DNA from: Klebsiella pneumoniae
GTDB taxonomy: Bacteria > Desulfobacterota > Binatia > Bin18
Direction of reading: 5' to 3'
NCBI GenBank assembly: GCA_945865755.1
Contig: CAMBFS010000014.1
Span: 1 to 39,260 of the forward strand
DNA: 39,260 nt
Shown: in pieces, positions 26,944 through 34,819 of the stretch
How positions within the stretch are numbered: position 1 is the first letter of the stretch
Layout of the letters: each line of letters begins with the position of its first letter
Notes under the pieces: model-generated
Database searches by the model: none
Told to the model about the DNA's origin: nothing
Seen by the model: only the letters and a program-made list of their open reading frames with translations
Made by a program: the position numbers and the translations under genes

Positions 26944-27481
26944 GCTCTTCTCCGGCTGCGGCTATCACTTCGCCGGCTCCGGCACCTTGCCGCAAGGGAT
27001 AGCGCGGGTGCGTGTGGCGGAGATTGACAACCAAACGCTGGAGACGGGTTCGGAAAAAGAATTGCAGTGGGCGCTAGAGCGTGAATTCCGCAATCGCGGT
27101 GGCGTAACTGTTACGGACGAAGGCGAAGGGATCTTGAGCGTGACGATGCGCCAGTTAGACCTCCGCCCCCTCTCGTTCGATAGCCGCGATCAAGTGTTGG
27201 AGTACGAAGTGACGTTGCTTCTGGATGTGGTCCTCACGCATCGGGAGACTGGCCAGACGTTATGGCAGGCGAACAACATGCGCGTGGCATCGGACTACAG
27301 CGCCGTGCCACAAGTGGTGGTCACCACCTCGCCTGAATTCCAGCAAGGAACGCTCAACCCTGAAGACCTACGTGGACTGACGGACATTCAATTTTCCGAG
27401 ACGCAGAAGCAGACCGCGATTGAGAAACTCTTTCTCGCCGCCGCGCGGGAAGTGGTGTTTCGGTTGAATGATAATTTCTGA
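26909..27481 (+). CDS. lptE: LPS-assembly lipoprotein LptE (start uncertain)
   Basis: LptE plugs the LptD barrel and helps insert lipopolysaccharide in the outer membrane. The 190-residue product has a lipobox (LLFSGC), GYHFAGSGTLPQGIARVRV, DNQT, and a C-terminal helix with AIEKLFLAAAREVVFRL, as in the family. The start is a TTG inside the TTTTGNC heptamer array and gives a signal peptide with no basic residues. The frame is open back to 26816 but has no ATG or GTG. A better start (ATG 26818, right after the leuS stop) is in another frame; losing one heptamer, or gaining two, would join it to LptE and supply a basic N-region. The family usually continues into holA; here it does not. Confidence 0.8.
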   Translation: MSFVFCLLTFALLFSGCGYHFAGSGTLPQGIARVRVAEIDNQTLETGSEKELQWALEREFRNRGGVTVTDEGEGILSVTMRQLDLRPLSFDSRDQVLEYEVTLLLDVVLTHRETGQTLWQANNMRVASDYSAVPQVVVTTSPEFQQGTLNPEDLRGLTDIQFSETQKQTAIEKLFLAAAREVVFRLNDNF

Positions 27482-27488
27482 TTTCTCG

Positions 27489-27515
27489 GAGAGACGACCC
27501 ACTGGGGCGTCTCTC
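27489..27515 (+). terminator. Hairpin after lptE
   Basis: GAGAGACG (27489-27496) pairs with CGTCTCTC (27508-27515) across an 11-nt loop, 8 nt after the lptE stop. There is no T-run, so it may act as a Rho-linked or 3'-end-stabilising hairpin. Confidence 0.4.
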
Positions 27516-27567
27516 GCTCATCAATTGCGACGATCCATTCAGCAGTGGCAGGCCGGTTGCTTCCAGG

Positions 27568-27613
27568 TTCCCTCTCCCGGCTGGGAGAGGGTCAGGGTGA
27601 GGGGGATCAAGTG
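27568..27613. repeat. Dispersed palindromic repeat, copy 2 (inverted)
   Basis: Inverted copy of the element at 1982-2027, differing at two positions over 46 nt. It lies in the gap between lptE and the convergent rpsT gene. Confidence 0.75.
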
Positions 27614-27638
27614 ACCTTTCCTTTATTTTTCCCGCAGC

Positions 27639-27914
27639 CTACGCGGAAACCGCGGCACTCTTACTCTTCCGCACGAGGCGCGAAAGTCGAGCCACTCGGC
27701 GGGATGCCGTATTGGGATGGAGGATGCGTTTCCGCCCAGCCTTGTGCAGCTCACTTGTCGCGAGGCGCAATTCAGTCTCGGCGGCAGCCGGGTCTTGAGC
27801 CTCGGCCGCGGCGATCACTTTCTTAATCGTTGTTTTCAGGCGGGATTTCACGGATTGATTACGGTCGTGTCGTTTGACGCTCTGTTGATAGCGTTTCTCT
27901 TCTGATGATGCCAC
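27639..27914 (-). CDS. rpsT: 30S ribosomal protein S20
   Basis: S20 is a basic three-helix protein binding 16S rRNA. The 91-residue product starts at GTG with KRYQQSVKRHDRNQSVKSRLKTTIKKVI, followed by ATSELHKAGRKRILHPNTASRRVARLSRL; the GxIHxNxAxRxxSRL signature is present as RILHPNTASRRVARL. The start is fixed by AAAGGAG 8 nt upstream. The frame is open further upstream through repeats, but that part is not family-like. The gene is convergent with lptE, in the same neighbourhood as in many relatives. Confidence 0.93.
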   Translation of the reverse strand: MASSEEKRYQQSVKRHDRNQSVKSRLKTTIKKVIAAAEAQDPAAAETELRLATSELHKAGRKRILHPNTASRRVARLSRLVRKSKSAAVSA

Positions 27915-28159
27915 TCTCTGTTCTCCTTTAAGGTACGGAAGTCTGAGCCCCCGGACCCTAGCATGGGGCTGGCGGGCGAGCAATGTCTGAGGCGCGGGTG
28001 GAGAAGGGGAAGAAGTCAAAAGGCAAAAGTCAAAGTGCAAAAGGCAAAAGTGGGGAAAGGGACTGAGTTGGGAACGTGGGCAAGGCGAATGTCCTCTATG
28101 GCTTGCCTGGGTCCTCCGCAATCCACAATCCGCAATCGAAAGGGGTCTGAAGGCGCTTG
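27915..28159. repeat. Gap with heptamer arrays between rpsT and the next minus-strand gene
   Basis: Contains AAAAGGC/AAAAGTC units (about 28014-28056) and CCGCAAT/CCACAAT units (about 28117-28140). I see no gene. Confidence 0.65.
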
Positions 28160-28489
28160 TTAGGCGGCTTTCTCGGGAGGCGGTTGGCCGGAGAGAGCAG
28201 TTGACCAAATATCTTGTGACTTCGCCTCGGACGCATGATGTATCTCGCGCCAATCGACCTCTGCCACCCAGCACTGCTCAGCCGCATCGTAGTGCACCAC
28301 ACCGTCCACTCGCAGTTCGTCAGGCTGCCCGTGCTCATCAGCGTCATCCGTATAGAAAGTGACCACTTGGCCTTCTTGGAGTGCGAGGCCGTGACGCCGC
28401 AAATCCAGCGTTGTTCCGGCACACGTCAGCCGCAGTCGATTGCTATCATCCAGATTCTGGAAATCAGCATAAATCTTGGGGGAAGTCAT
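28160..28489 (-). CDS. Conserved hypothetical protein (109 aa)
   Basis: A soluble 109-residue acidic protein starting MTSPKIYADFQNLDDSNRLRL. It has a block GLALQEGQVVTFYTDDADEHG and DELRVDGVVHYDAAEQCWVAEVDW, which suggests a small beta-barrel or sheet. I recall similar short proteins beginning with IYADF in uncultured bacteria, of unknown function. There is no membrane segment. The intergenic sequence on both sides is filled with heptamer repeats, so it is probably transcribed alone. Confidence 0.65.
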   Translation of the reverse strand: MTSPKIYADFQNLDDSNRLRLTCAGTTLDLRRHGLALQEGQVVTFYTDDADEHGQPDELRVDGVVHYDAAEQCWVAEVDWREIHHASEAKSQDIWSTALSGQPPPEKAA

Positions 28490-28561
28490 ATTGCACTCCC
28501 CTGAGAGCGCCCGCCCCAGTCATCCTCTCGCGGACGAGACGCCCGCGCTCCCAGAAGCCAT

Positions 28562-28608
28562 TCCCAACTCATAACTCATAACTCATAACTCTTAACTCGT
28601 CCCCCGTC
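28562..28608. repeat. ACTCATA heptamer array
   Basis: Three ACTCATA units plus a degenerate one (ACTCTTA), then CGTCCCCCGTCC, between the hypothetical gene and the SBBP pseudogene. Confidence 0.75.
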
Positions 28609-30322
28609 CTACCAGCCTCCCGCCACCGCCTTGTCCGTCGCCACCCCAAACGGCCCACGGGTCAAATCTGTCGCGGTGATGAATGCCCCGTCTCCATTAG
28701 CGTCCAGGTACCACATCCCGTTGCTGGACCGAAACACTCCAATCTTCGACTTCCCATCCCCCGTCCAATCTCCCACCACCTGCTGGTCCGTCGCGAACCC
28801 AAACGCCCACACTTTGTCCGTCGGCACCGCATTCACTATCCCGTCGCCGTTATAATCGACAATCCAGCGATTGGTACTCGCACGGTAGACGCCAATTTTC
28901 GTCCTCCCGTTGCCCGACCAATCCCCCACCATGGGCCGGTCGCCATTGATCCCAAACGGTCCCAAACATTTGTCGATGGTACAGACGTTCAACAGTCCGC
29001 TGCGATTGGCATCAAGATACCACCGTCCCACATTCGGCACGGTCGTCCGGTACACCCCGATGCCCGCCAGCGGTAATCCCCCGATCTTCGCCACGAACGC
29101 ATCAGTGAGACCATTCGCACTCAGGTCCGGCCTGACCGTATCGGGAAACGTCGCCGCCGGGGAGTCGGTGTCGCCCGTCACGTATGCATTACCCGCACTG
29201 TCTACCGCGATGCCAAAGCCTTCGTCACTGCCACTCCCGCCCAGGAAGCCCGCATACACCAGCCCCGTGCCATCCGCCTTTACCTTCGCCACGAACGCAT
29301 CGGTATTGCCATTCGCACTCAGGTCCGGCCCAATCGTCTCGGGAAACGTCGCCGCCAAGGAGTCGGTCTCGCCCGTCACATAGGCATTGCCCGCACTGTC
29401 CACCGCGATGCCAAAGCCATCGTCAGCCTCACTCCCCCCAATGTAGCCCGCATACACCACCAACACCGGATCAATGATCAGCGTCTGGCGGCGATCATAT
29501 TTCCCTACCTCGAATCCATACTCGAATCCGCGCGGGCTCCGCGCGCCGTGCCGCCGCAGCCGATACGCACTGCGCACCTCCTCCCGTTTGCCGTTGATCT
29601 CTTGGTAACTGTAGGGCGTATCTTCCGTCAGTATTTGCTTCGGCGTGTGAATGTTGAGCTGCCCGTTCTCCGCCAGCGCCAACTTGGTCACGCCACGATA
29701 AGCTAGGCGAATCCGCTTGGGATCGGCACCAGGTTTGACAATGTAGGTGGTCTTGAGCTTCTGCCCAGTGCCGCTGTACTCCACATCAATCCCTGGCCAT
29801 ACCTCGCGGTACACCACTCTCCCGTATGTCGGCAGCCCGGTCTTCCATTGATCTTCGTTGCCTTTGAAGTAACTGACCACCGCTTCGCCACGCTCGACGC
29901 CTTCCATTTGGATATCGCGCCGCGCGCCGACGAAGTCCAGCTTCGTTACCCAGCGCGGACGAGGTTCCGGTTCCCGCGACGTGGCCGTCCGCGACGTGGC
30001 CGTCCGCGGTGTCGCTTTGAGACTCGCTTCGCGCCGGGGCTCTTCTTTTTTCCCTGGTTCGGTGAGGACCATCGTGAGCCCCTTGGCGGTGAAGTACACC
30101 TAGGTGTCACGGCCATGCAGGGAATACTTGATCTGCTTGTCGGCTTGTCCCTGGTTGGGAATAAAGGACAACGGTAGGCCCGTCAGCAGCTTCTGCACGT
30201 GCTGCTGCGTGGCGGGTGTCGCGGGTTCGGGTGCGGGTGGAGTAACAATTTCGGCCTGAGCACCACGGAGTAATGTCAGGGGTCAGGAGCGTTGCGAGAG
30301 TAACACGGAAGAAAGCGCGCAT
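28609..30322 (-). pseudogene. Exported SBBP beta-propeller protein, disrupted by an amber codon and a frameshift
   Basis: The ATG at 30322 has an excellent ribosome site (AAGGAGG) and begins a signal peptide (MRAFFRVTLATLL). The frame must shift near 30250-30290 to reach AQAEIVTPPAP and then PLSFIPNQGQADKQIKYSLHGRDT; this LPLSFxPNxGQ segment is the usual start of SBBP (seven-bladed beta-propeller) proteins. A TAG at 30100-30102 then interrupts it, and the same frame continues with YFTAKGLTMVL, two SBBP repeats (GIAVDSAGNAYVTGETDS and its copy) and C-terminal FG-GAP-like repeats (GDWxGxGxxKIGVxR) to 28609. Two lesions indicate a pseudogene of about 570 codons. Confidence 0.8.
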
Positions 30323-30672
30323 ACGGGACCTCCTTGGGATTCGGGATGAGGCGCAGTGCAGGGGGCGGGCTGGCGGCGTGCAAGCTGACAAGAGGGGAAA
30401 ATCAAAAGGCAAAAGGCAAAAGTCAAAAGTCAAAAGTCAAAGCGCAAAAGTCAAAAGTGAGGAAATTGACTAGGAGTGCGGGCGTCTCGCCTGCTTGCGG
30501 TGCGGCGAAGGCAGGAAGCAAGGGGAATTGAGTCATTCAGTGATTGCGCCCTTGAGTGATTGAAAAAATGCCACCATGTCGCACGTCCTGGTTGTCGATC
30601 TCCGCGTCTGCGCGCTATAAAGCTGGGGACAGGCAGCGCAACGCTTTATATCTTCGTTTGCGAGGTGTCCCA
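30323..30672. repeat. Gene-free gap with AAAAGTC/AAAAGGC heptamer array
   Basis: Between the SBBP pseudogene and the Uma2 gene. A heptamer array (AAAAGGC then AAAAGTC units) occupies about 30403-30457. It is followed by GAGTGCGGGCGTCTCGCC (about 30474), which is similar in inverted orientation to GACGAGACGCCCGCGCTCC near 28533-28551 on the other side of the pseudogene. No gene is visible. Confidence 0.65.
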
Positions 30673-31569
30673 ATGTTAGAACCTGTATCAGATGTGCCCC
30701 CCGATATTTCCGCGCTCGTCACTCAGGATGACTCGCCTATGGACGAGCTGCTCTCCGCTCTCGTCCCTGATATCTCCGCGCTCATTACCGAGGATGATAC
30801 ACCTGTGGATAATCTCCCCTCCGAGAAACACCAACGGTTGTTGACCGAACCGCTCTATAGCTCCTGGAGTGGTCCAGGCGAGAATCGCTCCTTTCTGGCC
30901 GCCGCCAATGTGGGGGTCTTCTCGCCGGCCCACCCGTCCCCCATCGTGCCAGATATGTTTTTGAGTCTGGACGTTACGGTAGCGCGGGAGTGGTGGCGCA
31001 AGGAACACCGGTCCTACTTTATCGGAAAATTTGGCAAACCGCCGGAGCTGGTGGTGGAAATTGTCTCCAATACCGAAGGGAACGAGGATACGGAGAAACG
31101 GCAAAAGTACGCGGAGATTCACGTGCCGTTCTATGTGATTTACGACCCGCAACGGCAGGTGATGAGCGAAGTGCTCACGATCTACCGACTTCAGGGGGCC
31201 GAGTACGAGCGCCAGGACACGACGCAACTTGACGGCTTGAAGCTGGGGCTGACGTTGTGGGACGGCGAGTTTGAGGGGCGGAGGGAGACGTGGTTACGGT
31301 GGACGGACGAGCAGGGCGTGTTGATTCCCACTGGCAAGGAGCGCGCCGAGCACGAACGTCAACGCGCCGAGCACGAACGTCAACGCGCCGAGCACGAGCG
31401 TCAACGGGCCGAGCACGCCGACCAACACGCCGAGCACGAGCGTCAACGGGCCGAGCACGCCGACCAACGCGCCGAGCACGAGCGTCAACGGGCCGAGCAC
31501 GCCGACCAACGGGCTGACCACTTGGCCGCGTTACTTCGTCGCGCAGGGATAGACCCGGAGCAGCGGTAA
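30673..31569 (+). CDS. Uma2-family (DUF820) PD-(D/E)XK endonuclease-like protein with heptad-repeat tail
   Basis: Uma2/DUF820 proteins have a restriction-endonuclease-like fold and are greatly expanded in cyanobacteria and some uncultured phyla; their targets are unknown. The domain (about 50-235) has EKHQRLLTEPLYSSW, VPDMFLSLDV (Asp94), GKPPELVVEIVSN (Glu125, Glu129) and EKRQKYAEIHVPFYVIYDP. The N-terminus contains an internal duplication: PDISALVTQDDSPMDEL is followed by PDISALITEDDTPVDNL. After the domain, about 56 residues are built from eight 7-residue units (AEHERQR or AEHADQR) that should form a coiled coil. The ATG at 30673 matches family starts; the frame is open to 30556. Confidence 0.85.
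   Translation: MLEPVSDVPPDISALVTQDDSPMDELLSALVPDISALITEDDTPVDNLPSEKHQRLLTEPLYSSWSGPGENRSFLAAANVGVFSPAHPSPIVPDMFLSLDVTVAREWWRKEHRSYFIGKFGKPPELVVEIVSNTEGNEDTEKRQKYAEIHVPFYVIYDPQRQVMSEVLTIYRLQGAEYERQDTTQLDGLKLGLTLWDGEFEGRRETWLRWTDEQGVLIPTGKERAEHERQRAEHERQRAEHERQRAEHADQHAEHERQRAEHADQRAEHERQRAEHADQRADHLAALLRRAGIDPEQR
31345..31512 (+). repeat. 21-bp in-frame tandem repeat (8 units) in the Uma2 gene
   Basis: Eight 21-nt units beginning GCCGAGCACG encode seven-residue units. Two unit types occur: three ERQR units, then ADQH, then ERQR and ADQR units alternate. Because 21 is a multiple of 3, copy changes alter coiled-coil length without breaking the frame. Confidence 0.95.
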
Positions 31570-31712
31570 CGCCAAACCCTAGTCGGATATACTGCCTGCG
31601 GGCGGAGATTGTGGTTTTGCCGAACGTCCGGAGCACCCCGGCGATTGATGCCCGCGCGGAAAAGTGCAATTCGTCCCAGCGTCCAGTATAGCGGAACGCT
31701 TCCGTCGCTTAC

Positions 31713-32504
31713 TCATCCCAGCGTCCGCTTCGCCTCGTCCCACAATGCTTCGAGCCGCGCTGGGGTGGTCTGGTGAATATCTTCCTGATTGCGCTCAAGC
31801 TGGGTTTCGATATAGCGAAAGCGCGTGCTGAAACGCTTGCCCGCTTTGCGCAAGGCCGTTTCCGCATCAAGATTGAGATGCCGCGCTAAGCTCGTGAGCG
31901 CGAACAGGAGATCGCCCAGCTCATGCTCTTGACGTTCGGCATCCGTGGACGTGAGGGTTTCCGCGAGTTCTTGGACTTCTTCTTCGACTTTCTTGAACAC
32001 CTCCGGAGCGGACGTCCAGTCGAATCCGACCCGCGCGGCCTTTTCGCCCAGTCGTTGTGTTTGCACAAGCGCTGGCGCACCTTGTGGCACGCCAGCGAGA
32101 GCGGAGCGGTCCGCTTTCCCCGCCTTTTCCAGGGCTTTGATTTTTGCCCAATTCTGGACAACTTCTTCCGTGTCTTTGACTTTGACATCACCGAAGACAT
32201 GAGGATGTCGCCGCACGAGCTTGTCGGCAATGGCTTGCGCAACATCATCAATCGTAAACGCACCAGCTTCCGCCATGAGTTGCGCATGAAAGACGATTTG
32301 TAGTAGCAAGTCGCCCAGCTCTTCCTTGAAGGCGGGCAAGTCTTTCGCTTCCAACGCTTCGAGGACCTCGTAGGTTTCCTCAATCAGATACGGCTTGAGT
32401 GTGTCTGGTGTCTGTTCCCGGTCCCACGGGCAACCAGTTGGTCCACGCAAGCTGGCCATGATTTCCACGAGACGAGCGAAGGAAGGGTGAGAAGCTGGTG
32501 GCAT
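31713..32504 (-). CDS. mazG: Nucleoside triphosphate pyrophosphohydrolase MazG
   Basis: MazG hydrolyses (d)NTPs to monophosphates and diphosphate, for example cleaning up aberrant nucleotides. The 263-residue product has the signature GPTGCPWDREQT (21-32), the metal-binding EExxE (Glu42, Glu43, Glu46) with EELGDLL (61-67), RRHPHVFGD, and a second MazG repeat with EEEVQEL and HELGDLLFAL, so both tandem domains are present. It appears complete. It is followed on the same strand by nothing obvious and preceded by hicBA. Confidence 0.95.
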   Translation of the reverse strand: MPPASHPSFARLVEIMASLRGPTGCPWDREQTPDTLKPYLIEETYEVLEALEAKDLPAFKEELGDLLLQIVFHAQLMAEAGAFTIDDVAQAIADKLVRRHPHVFGDVKVKDTEEVVQNWAKIKALEKAGKADRSALAGVPQGAPALVQTQRLGEKAARVGFDWTSAPEVFKKVEEEVQELAETLTSTDAERQEHELGDLLFALTSLARHLNLDAETALRKAGKRFSTRFRYIETQLERNQEDIHQTTPARLEALWDEAKRTLG

Positions 32505-32541
32505 GAAGAGAGCTCGATGTATCTTGTTGGAGTAGCGGTTT

Positions 32542-32748
32542 TTATAAGTTGCGAAATGTTGCTTCTGTGAGACTGGCCTGTTTGAGAATTTTGCGGAATG
32601 TTCCTATTGGGAGTGTACTCGTGTGCATGGCCACGTAGGTTTGCCGTCCATCTGCGTGTCGCAGCACTTTGTGGCCACCAGATTGGCGAACCTCAACGAA
32701 CCCCGCGCGTTGTAGCTTCGCTAGTACCTCACGAGGTGAGTAGGGCAT
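32542..32748 (-). CDS. hicA: HicA-family mRNA interferase toxin
   Basis: HicA toxins cleave mRNA through a double-stranded-RNA-binding-like fold with a catalytic histidine. The 68-residue product has the usual MPYSPREVLAKLQRAGF start, the active-site block SGGHKVLRH (His26) and the C-terminal TLPIGTFRKILKQASLT. Its start lies inside the hicB coding end (20-nt overlap), so antitoxin precedes toxin, as in the hicBA arrangement. It looks intact. Confidence 0.92.
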   Translation of the reverse strand: MPYSPREVLAKLQRAGFVEVRQSGGHKVLRHADGRQTYVAMHTSTLPIGTFRKILKQASLTEATFRNL

Positions 32749-32971
32749 CAGGAATCTCGATTTGGCCGATCAGGGTTGCGGCTTCCGAAGGAATTGTTTC
32801 TCCTTGTAAGCGTTTTTCACTAATCCAGACTTCGACAAGCTCTTGCGCTGCGGCAAGTGCTCCTTCGACTCCTTGTCCATGTGTGGTGAGGTCAAGCGTG
32901 GGAATATGAGCGTAGTAGAAACCCTCGAAGCCGAGTTCGTGAACGGGTTCAAGTAAGACTGCATAGCGCAT
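32729..32971 (-). CDS. hicB: HicB-family antitoxin
   Basis: An 80-residue partial-RNase-H-fold antitoxin with MRYAVLLEP, GFYYAHIPTLDLTTHGQGVEGALAAAQELVEVWI and a short C-terminal tail. It lacks a separate C-terminal DNA-binding domain, so autoregulation may need the complex. The ATG at 32971 follows GGGAGG at a 5-nt spacing; the frame is open upstream, but that part is unlike the family. A palindromic repeat (33034-33061) lies upstream. Confidence 0.9.
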   Translation of the reverse strand: MRYAVLLEPVHELGFEGFYYAHIPTLDLTTHGQGVEGALAAAQELVEVWISEKRLQGETIPSEAATLIGQIEIPDALLTS

Positions 32972-33033
32972 GACAACCTCCCGCGATTTAGGCTCTGGCG
33001 TAGAGGAAAAGCAAGAATGGCGCAAGGGTAATA

Positions 33034-33061
33034 GTAGAGGCGTATAATCATACGCCTCTAC
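33034..33061. repeat. Palindromic repeat, second copy of the 28-nt family
   Basis: Arms GTAGAGGCGTATAA and TCATACGCCTCTAC pair with a single mismatch. This is a variant of the perfect palindrome at 3613-3640. It sits between the end of the dehydrogenase gene and hicB and could end the dehydrogenase transcript. Confidence 0.65.
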
Positions 33062-33086
33062 TGGACCACCATTCCGCCTCTTGGCG

Positions 33087-34049
33087 TTATGAAGCACGCA
33101 TAGCACGTACCGGCGTGCCATCAAGAAACGCGCGGATGTTCTCGACGATATGCCGGAAGAAAATTTCGTAGGTCTCTTTGGTCACATACCCAATGTGAGG
33201 AGTGACCACGATGTTCGTCAGCGTGCGAAACGGATGATCGAGTGGCAGCGGCTCTTCGTCAAACACATCTAGCCCCGCGCCCGCGATCGTGCGCTTTTGT
33301 AGTGCGTCGATCAGTGCCGGTTCATTGACGATTGGGCCGCGTGAAGTGTTGATGAGCGAGGCCGTGGGTTTCATCAGGCCCAGTTCGCGGGCACCGAGCA
33401 GGTTTCTCGTCCGATCACTCAAGACGAGATGAATCGTCACGATGTCCGAACGTGACAGTAACTCATCCTTTGTGACCAGGGTCGCACCAGCTTGCGTGGC
33501 TCGTTCCGCCGTCAGATTTTGGCTCCATGCCAGAATTTCCATTTGGAACGCCTTGCCGATGTTCGCGACATACGAACCCAAGTTCCCCAAGCCGATCACG
33601 CCCAAGGTTTTACCTTGCACTCCCAGCCCCATGCTGACTTGCCATTGTCCGGCGCGCGTGGCCGCGTCTTCACGTGGGATGTATCGGAGCAGGGCAAGAA
33701 TGAGCCCCCAGGTGAGTTCCGCGGTTGGTGGCAACACACCGCCAGACCCACACACCGTGATGCCAAGATCAGCGGCGGCTACAAGGTCAATCGCCGCATT
33801 GCGCATGCCCGTTGTCACCAGCAGTTTGAGCTTCGGTAAGCGCGACATCAGCTCGCGACGGAACGGTGTCCGCTCACGCATGGCGACGACGATCTCAAAA
33901 TCCTTGAGTCGTTCAACGATGGCGTCAGTGGCGGACAGATGGTCCCGAAAGACCTGGATGTCGGTGTCGGGAGCGAGGCTGCTCCAGTCGGTCATTTGGA
34001 GAGCGACATCTTGATAGTCATCAAGGACGGCAACACGGGTTTTTGGCAT
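33087..34049 (-). CDS. D-isomer-specific 2-hydroxyacid dehydrogenase
   Basis: An NAD(P)-dependent dehydrogenase of the D-2-hydroxyacid family (D-3-phosphoglycerate dehydrogenase-like), 320 residues. It shows the Rossmann motif LGVIGLGNLGSYVA, the catalytic Arg in INTSRGPIVNEPAL, Glu in DVFDEEPLP and His in VVTPHIGY. A substrate-binding MRERTPF loop near residue 55 and the conserved GMRNAAIDL block are present. It is single-domain-pair, without a regulatory ACT domain, so it is more likely a catabolic or general reductase than SerA. I chose 34049 because AAAAGGA lies at a good distance; the ATG at 34055 is almost as good. Confidence 0.9.
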   Translation of the reverse strand: MPKTRVAVLDDYQDVALQMTDWSSLAPDTDIQVFRDHLSATDAIVERLKDFEIVVAMRERTPFRRELMSRLPKLKLLVTTGMRNAAIDLVAAADLGITVCGSGGVLPPTAELTWGLILALLRYIPREDAATRAGQWQVSMGLGVQGKTLGVIGLGNLGSYVANIGKAFQMEILAWSQNLTAERATQAGATLVTKDELLSRSDIVTIHLVLSDRTRNLLGARELGLMKPTASLINTSRGPIVNEPALIDALQKRTIAGAGLDVFDEEPLPLDHPFRTLTNIVVTPHIGYVTKETYEIFFRHIVENIRAFLDGTPVRAMRAS

Positions 34050-34125
34050 GGTCATGTTCCTTTTCGCTCCTTGCTCCGTGCCCAGGCAAACTGCGGCAAG
34101 AATGGGTTCGGCGGTGTTGATCTCG

Positions 34126-34557
34126 TTATCGTACGACAACCTCGTAATCATGCGGGGAGGAAAGCAGCAAGATCGCATTGCGACCTCGATCAAAAATCAG
34201 TCGAAAATGGTCAAGCACATCTCTACCGAGCACTGGGGTGTCACATGCTTCGGCATCAGTGAAGGCCCCCATTGTTCCGGTGAAGGTCTTTGTTCCCTCT
34301 TCGGAGGTGAATCGCAAGACCGTGCTGACTTGCATATAGGAGGCTTTTCCGCCAACGCCTTGAGCGGTTTGCTCGACACCCGTTCTTGGGTTGACGCCCA
34401 TTTGCTGAAGACAACTGGCATCAAGAAAAGTGGCGTCCGCTCCTGAGTCGATGAGGAATGGCAGCGGAATCCATGTGTCGTGCTGGGTGCGGACGAGGAC
34501 CGTGATATAGGGACGACGGACCCCGTTCATGTCGTCATAGGCTCCGTGGAAGACCAT
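34126..34557 (-). CDS. Retropepsin-like aspartic protease
   Basis: A 143-residue single-domain aspartic protease of the retroviral/clan AA type. It has the active-site motif FLIDSGADATFLD (Asp37-Ser38-Gly39-Ala40) and the second conserved segment PVLGRDVLDHFRLIFD (Leu-Gly-Arg/Asp-x-x-L). Such single-chain enzymes act as homodimers. No signal peptide is present, so it is cytosolic. It overlaps the end of the upstream gene by 23 nt, indicating a two-gene operon. Its substrate is unknown. Confidence 0.85.
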   Translation of the reverse strand: MVFHGAYDDMNGVRRPYITVLVRTQHDTWIPLPFLIDSGADATFLDASCLQQMGVNPRTGVEQTAQGVGGKASYMQVSTVLRFTSEEGTKTFTGTMGAFTDAEACDTPVLGRDVLDHFRLIFDRGRNAILLLSSPHDYEVVVR

Positions 34558-34819
34558 AGATGCTCAGCTTTCGTTCCCGCGGAATAAAAAACACGATGGG
34601 AGTTCGATCCGGTTTGTGTTGCTTGGCCAACACGTAAGCTCCCTCACGTGTTGTTGCGGCGAAAGGTTCCTGACCAGCCACGGCGACGAAAAGTCCGGCG
34701 AACCGTGAGTAGAGATGTTGAGAATGGTCAGCATACCATTGTTGATCCTCCAGGAGGTGACGGGCCTGCAAAGCGGATTCTGGGGTAGCCGGATCGTCGT
34801 GAGAGAAGTGTAATGACAT
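34535..34819 (-). CDS. Small DUF5678-like protein paired with the retropepsin
   Basis: A 94-residue protein. The C-terminal part, LYSRFAGLFVAVAGQEPFAATTREGAYVLAKQ and TPIVFFIPRE, follows the pattern of short DUF5678-type domains (aromatic, G-x-W/F-V-A-V, then a helix, then a final hydrophobic strand). AAGGAGAG lies 6 nt before the ATG. The 23-nt overlap with the protease gene suggests co-translation; similar pairs with aspartic proteases are familiar. Function is unknown. Confidence 0.7.
   Translation of the reverse strand: MSLHFSHDDPATPESALQARHLLEDQQWYADHSQHLYSRFAGLFVAVAGQEPFAATTREGAYVLAKQHKPDRTPIVFFIPRERKLSIYGLPRSL

Noticed and set aside
31345..31512. Regular 21-nt repeats as a CRISPR array
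   Set aside because: Units are contiguous with no spacers and lie within a coding frame.
31290..31521. Long open frames on both strands over the Uma2 repeat tail
   Set aside because: They are by-products of the 21-nt repeat, which leaves all frames open; only the Uma2 frame has domain sequence.
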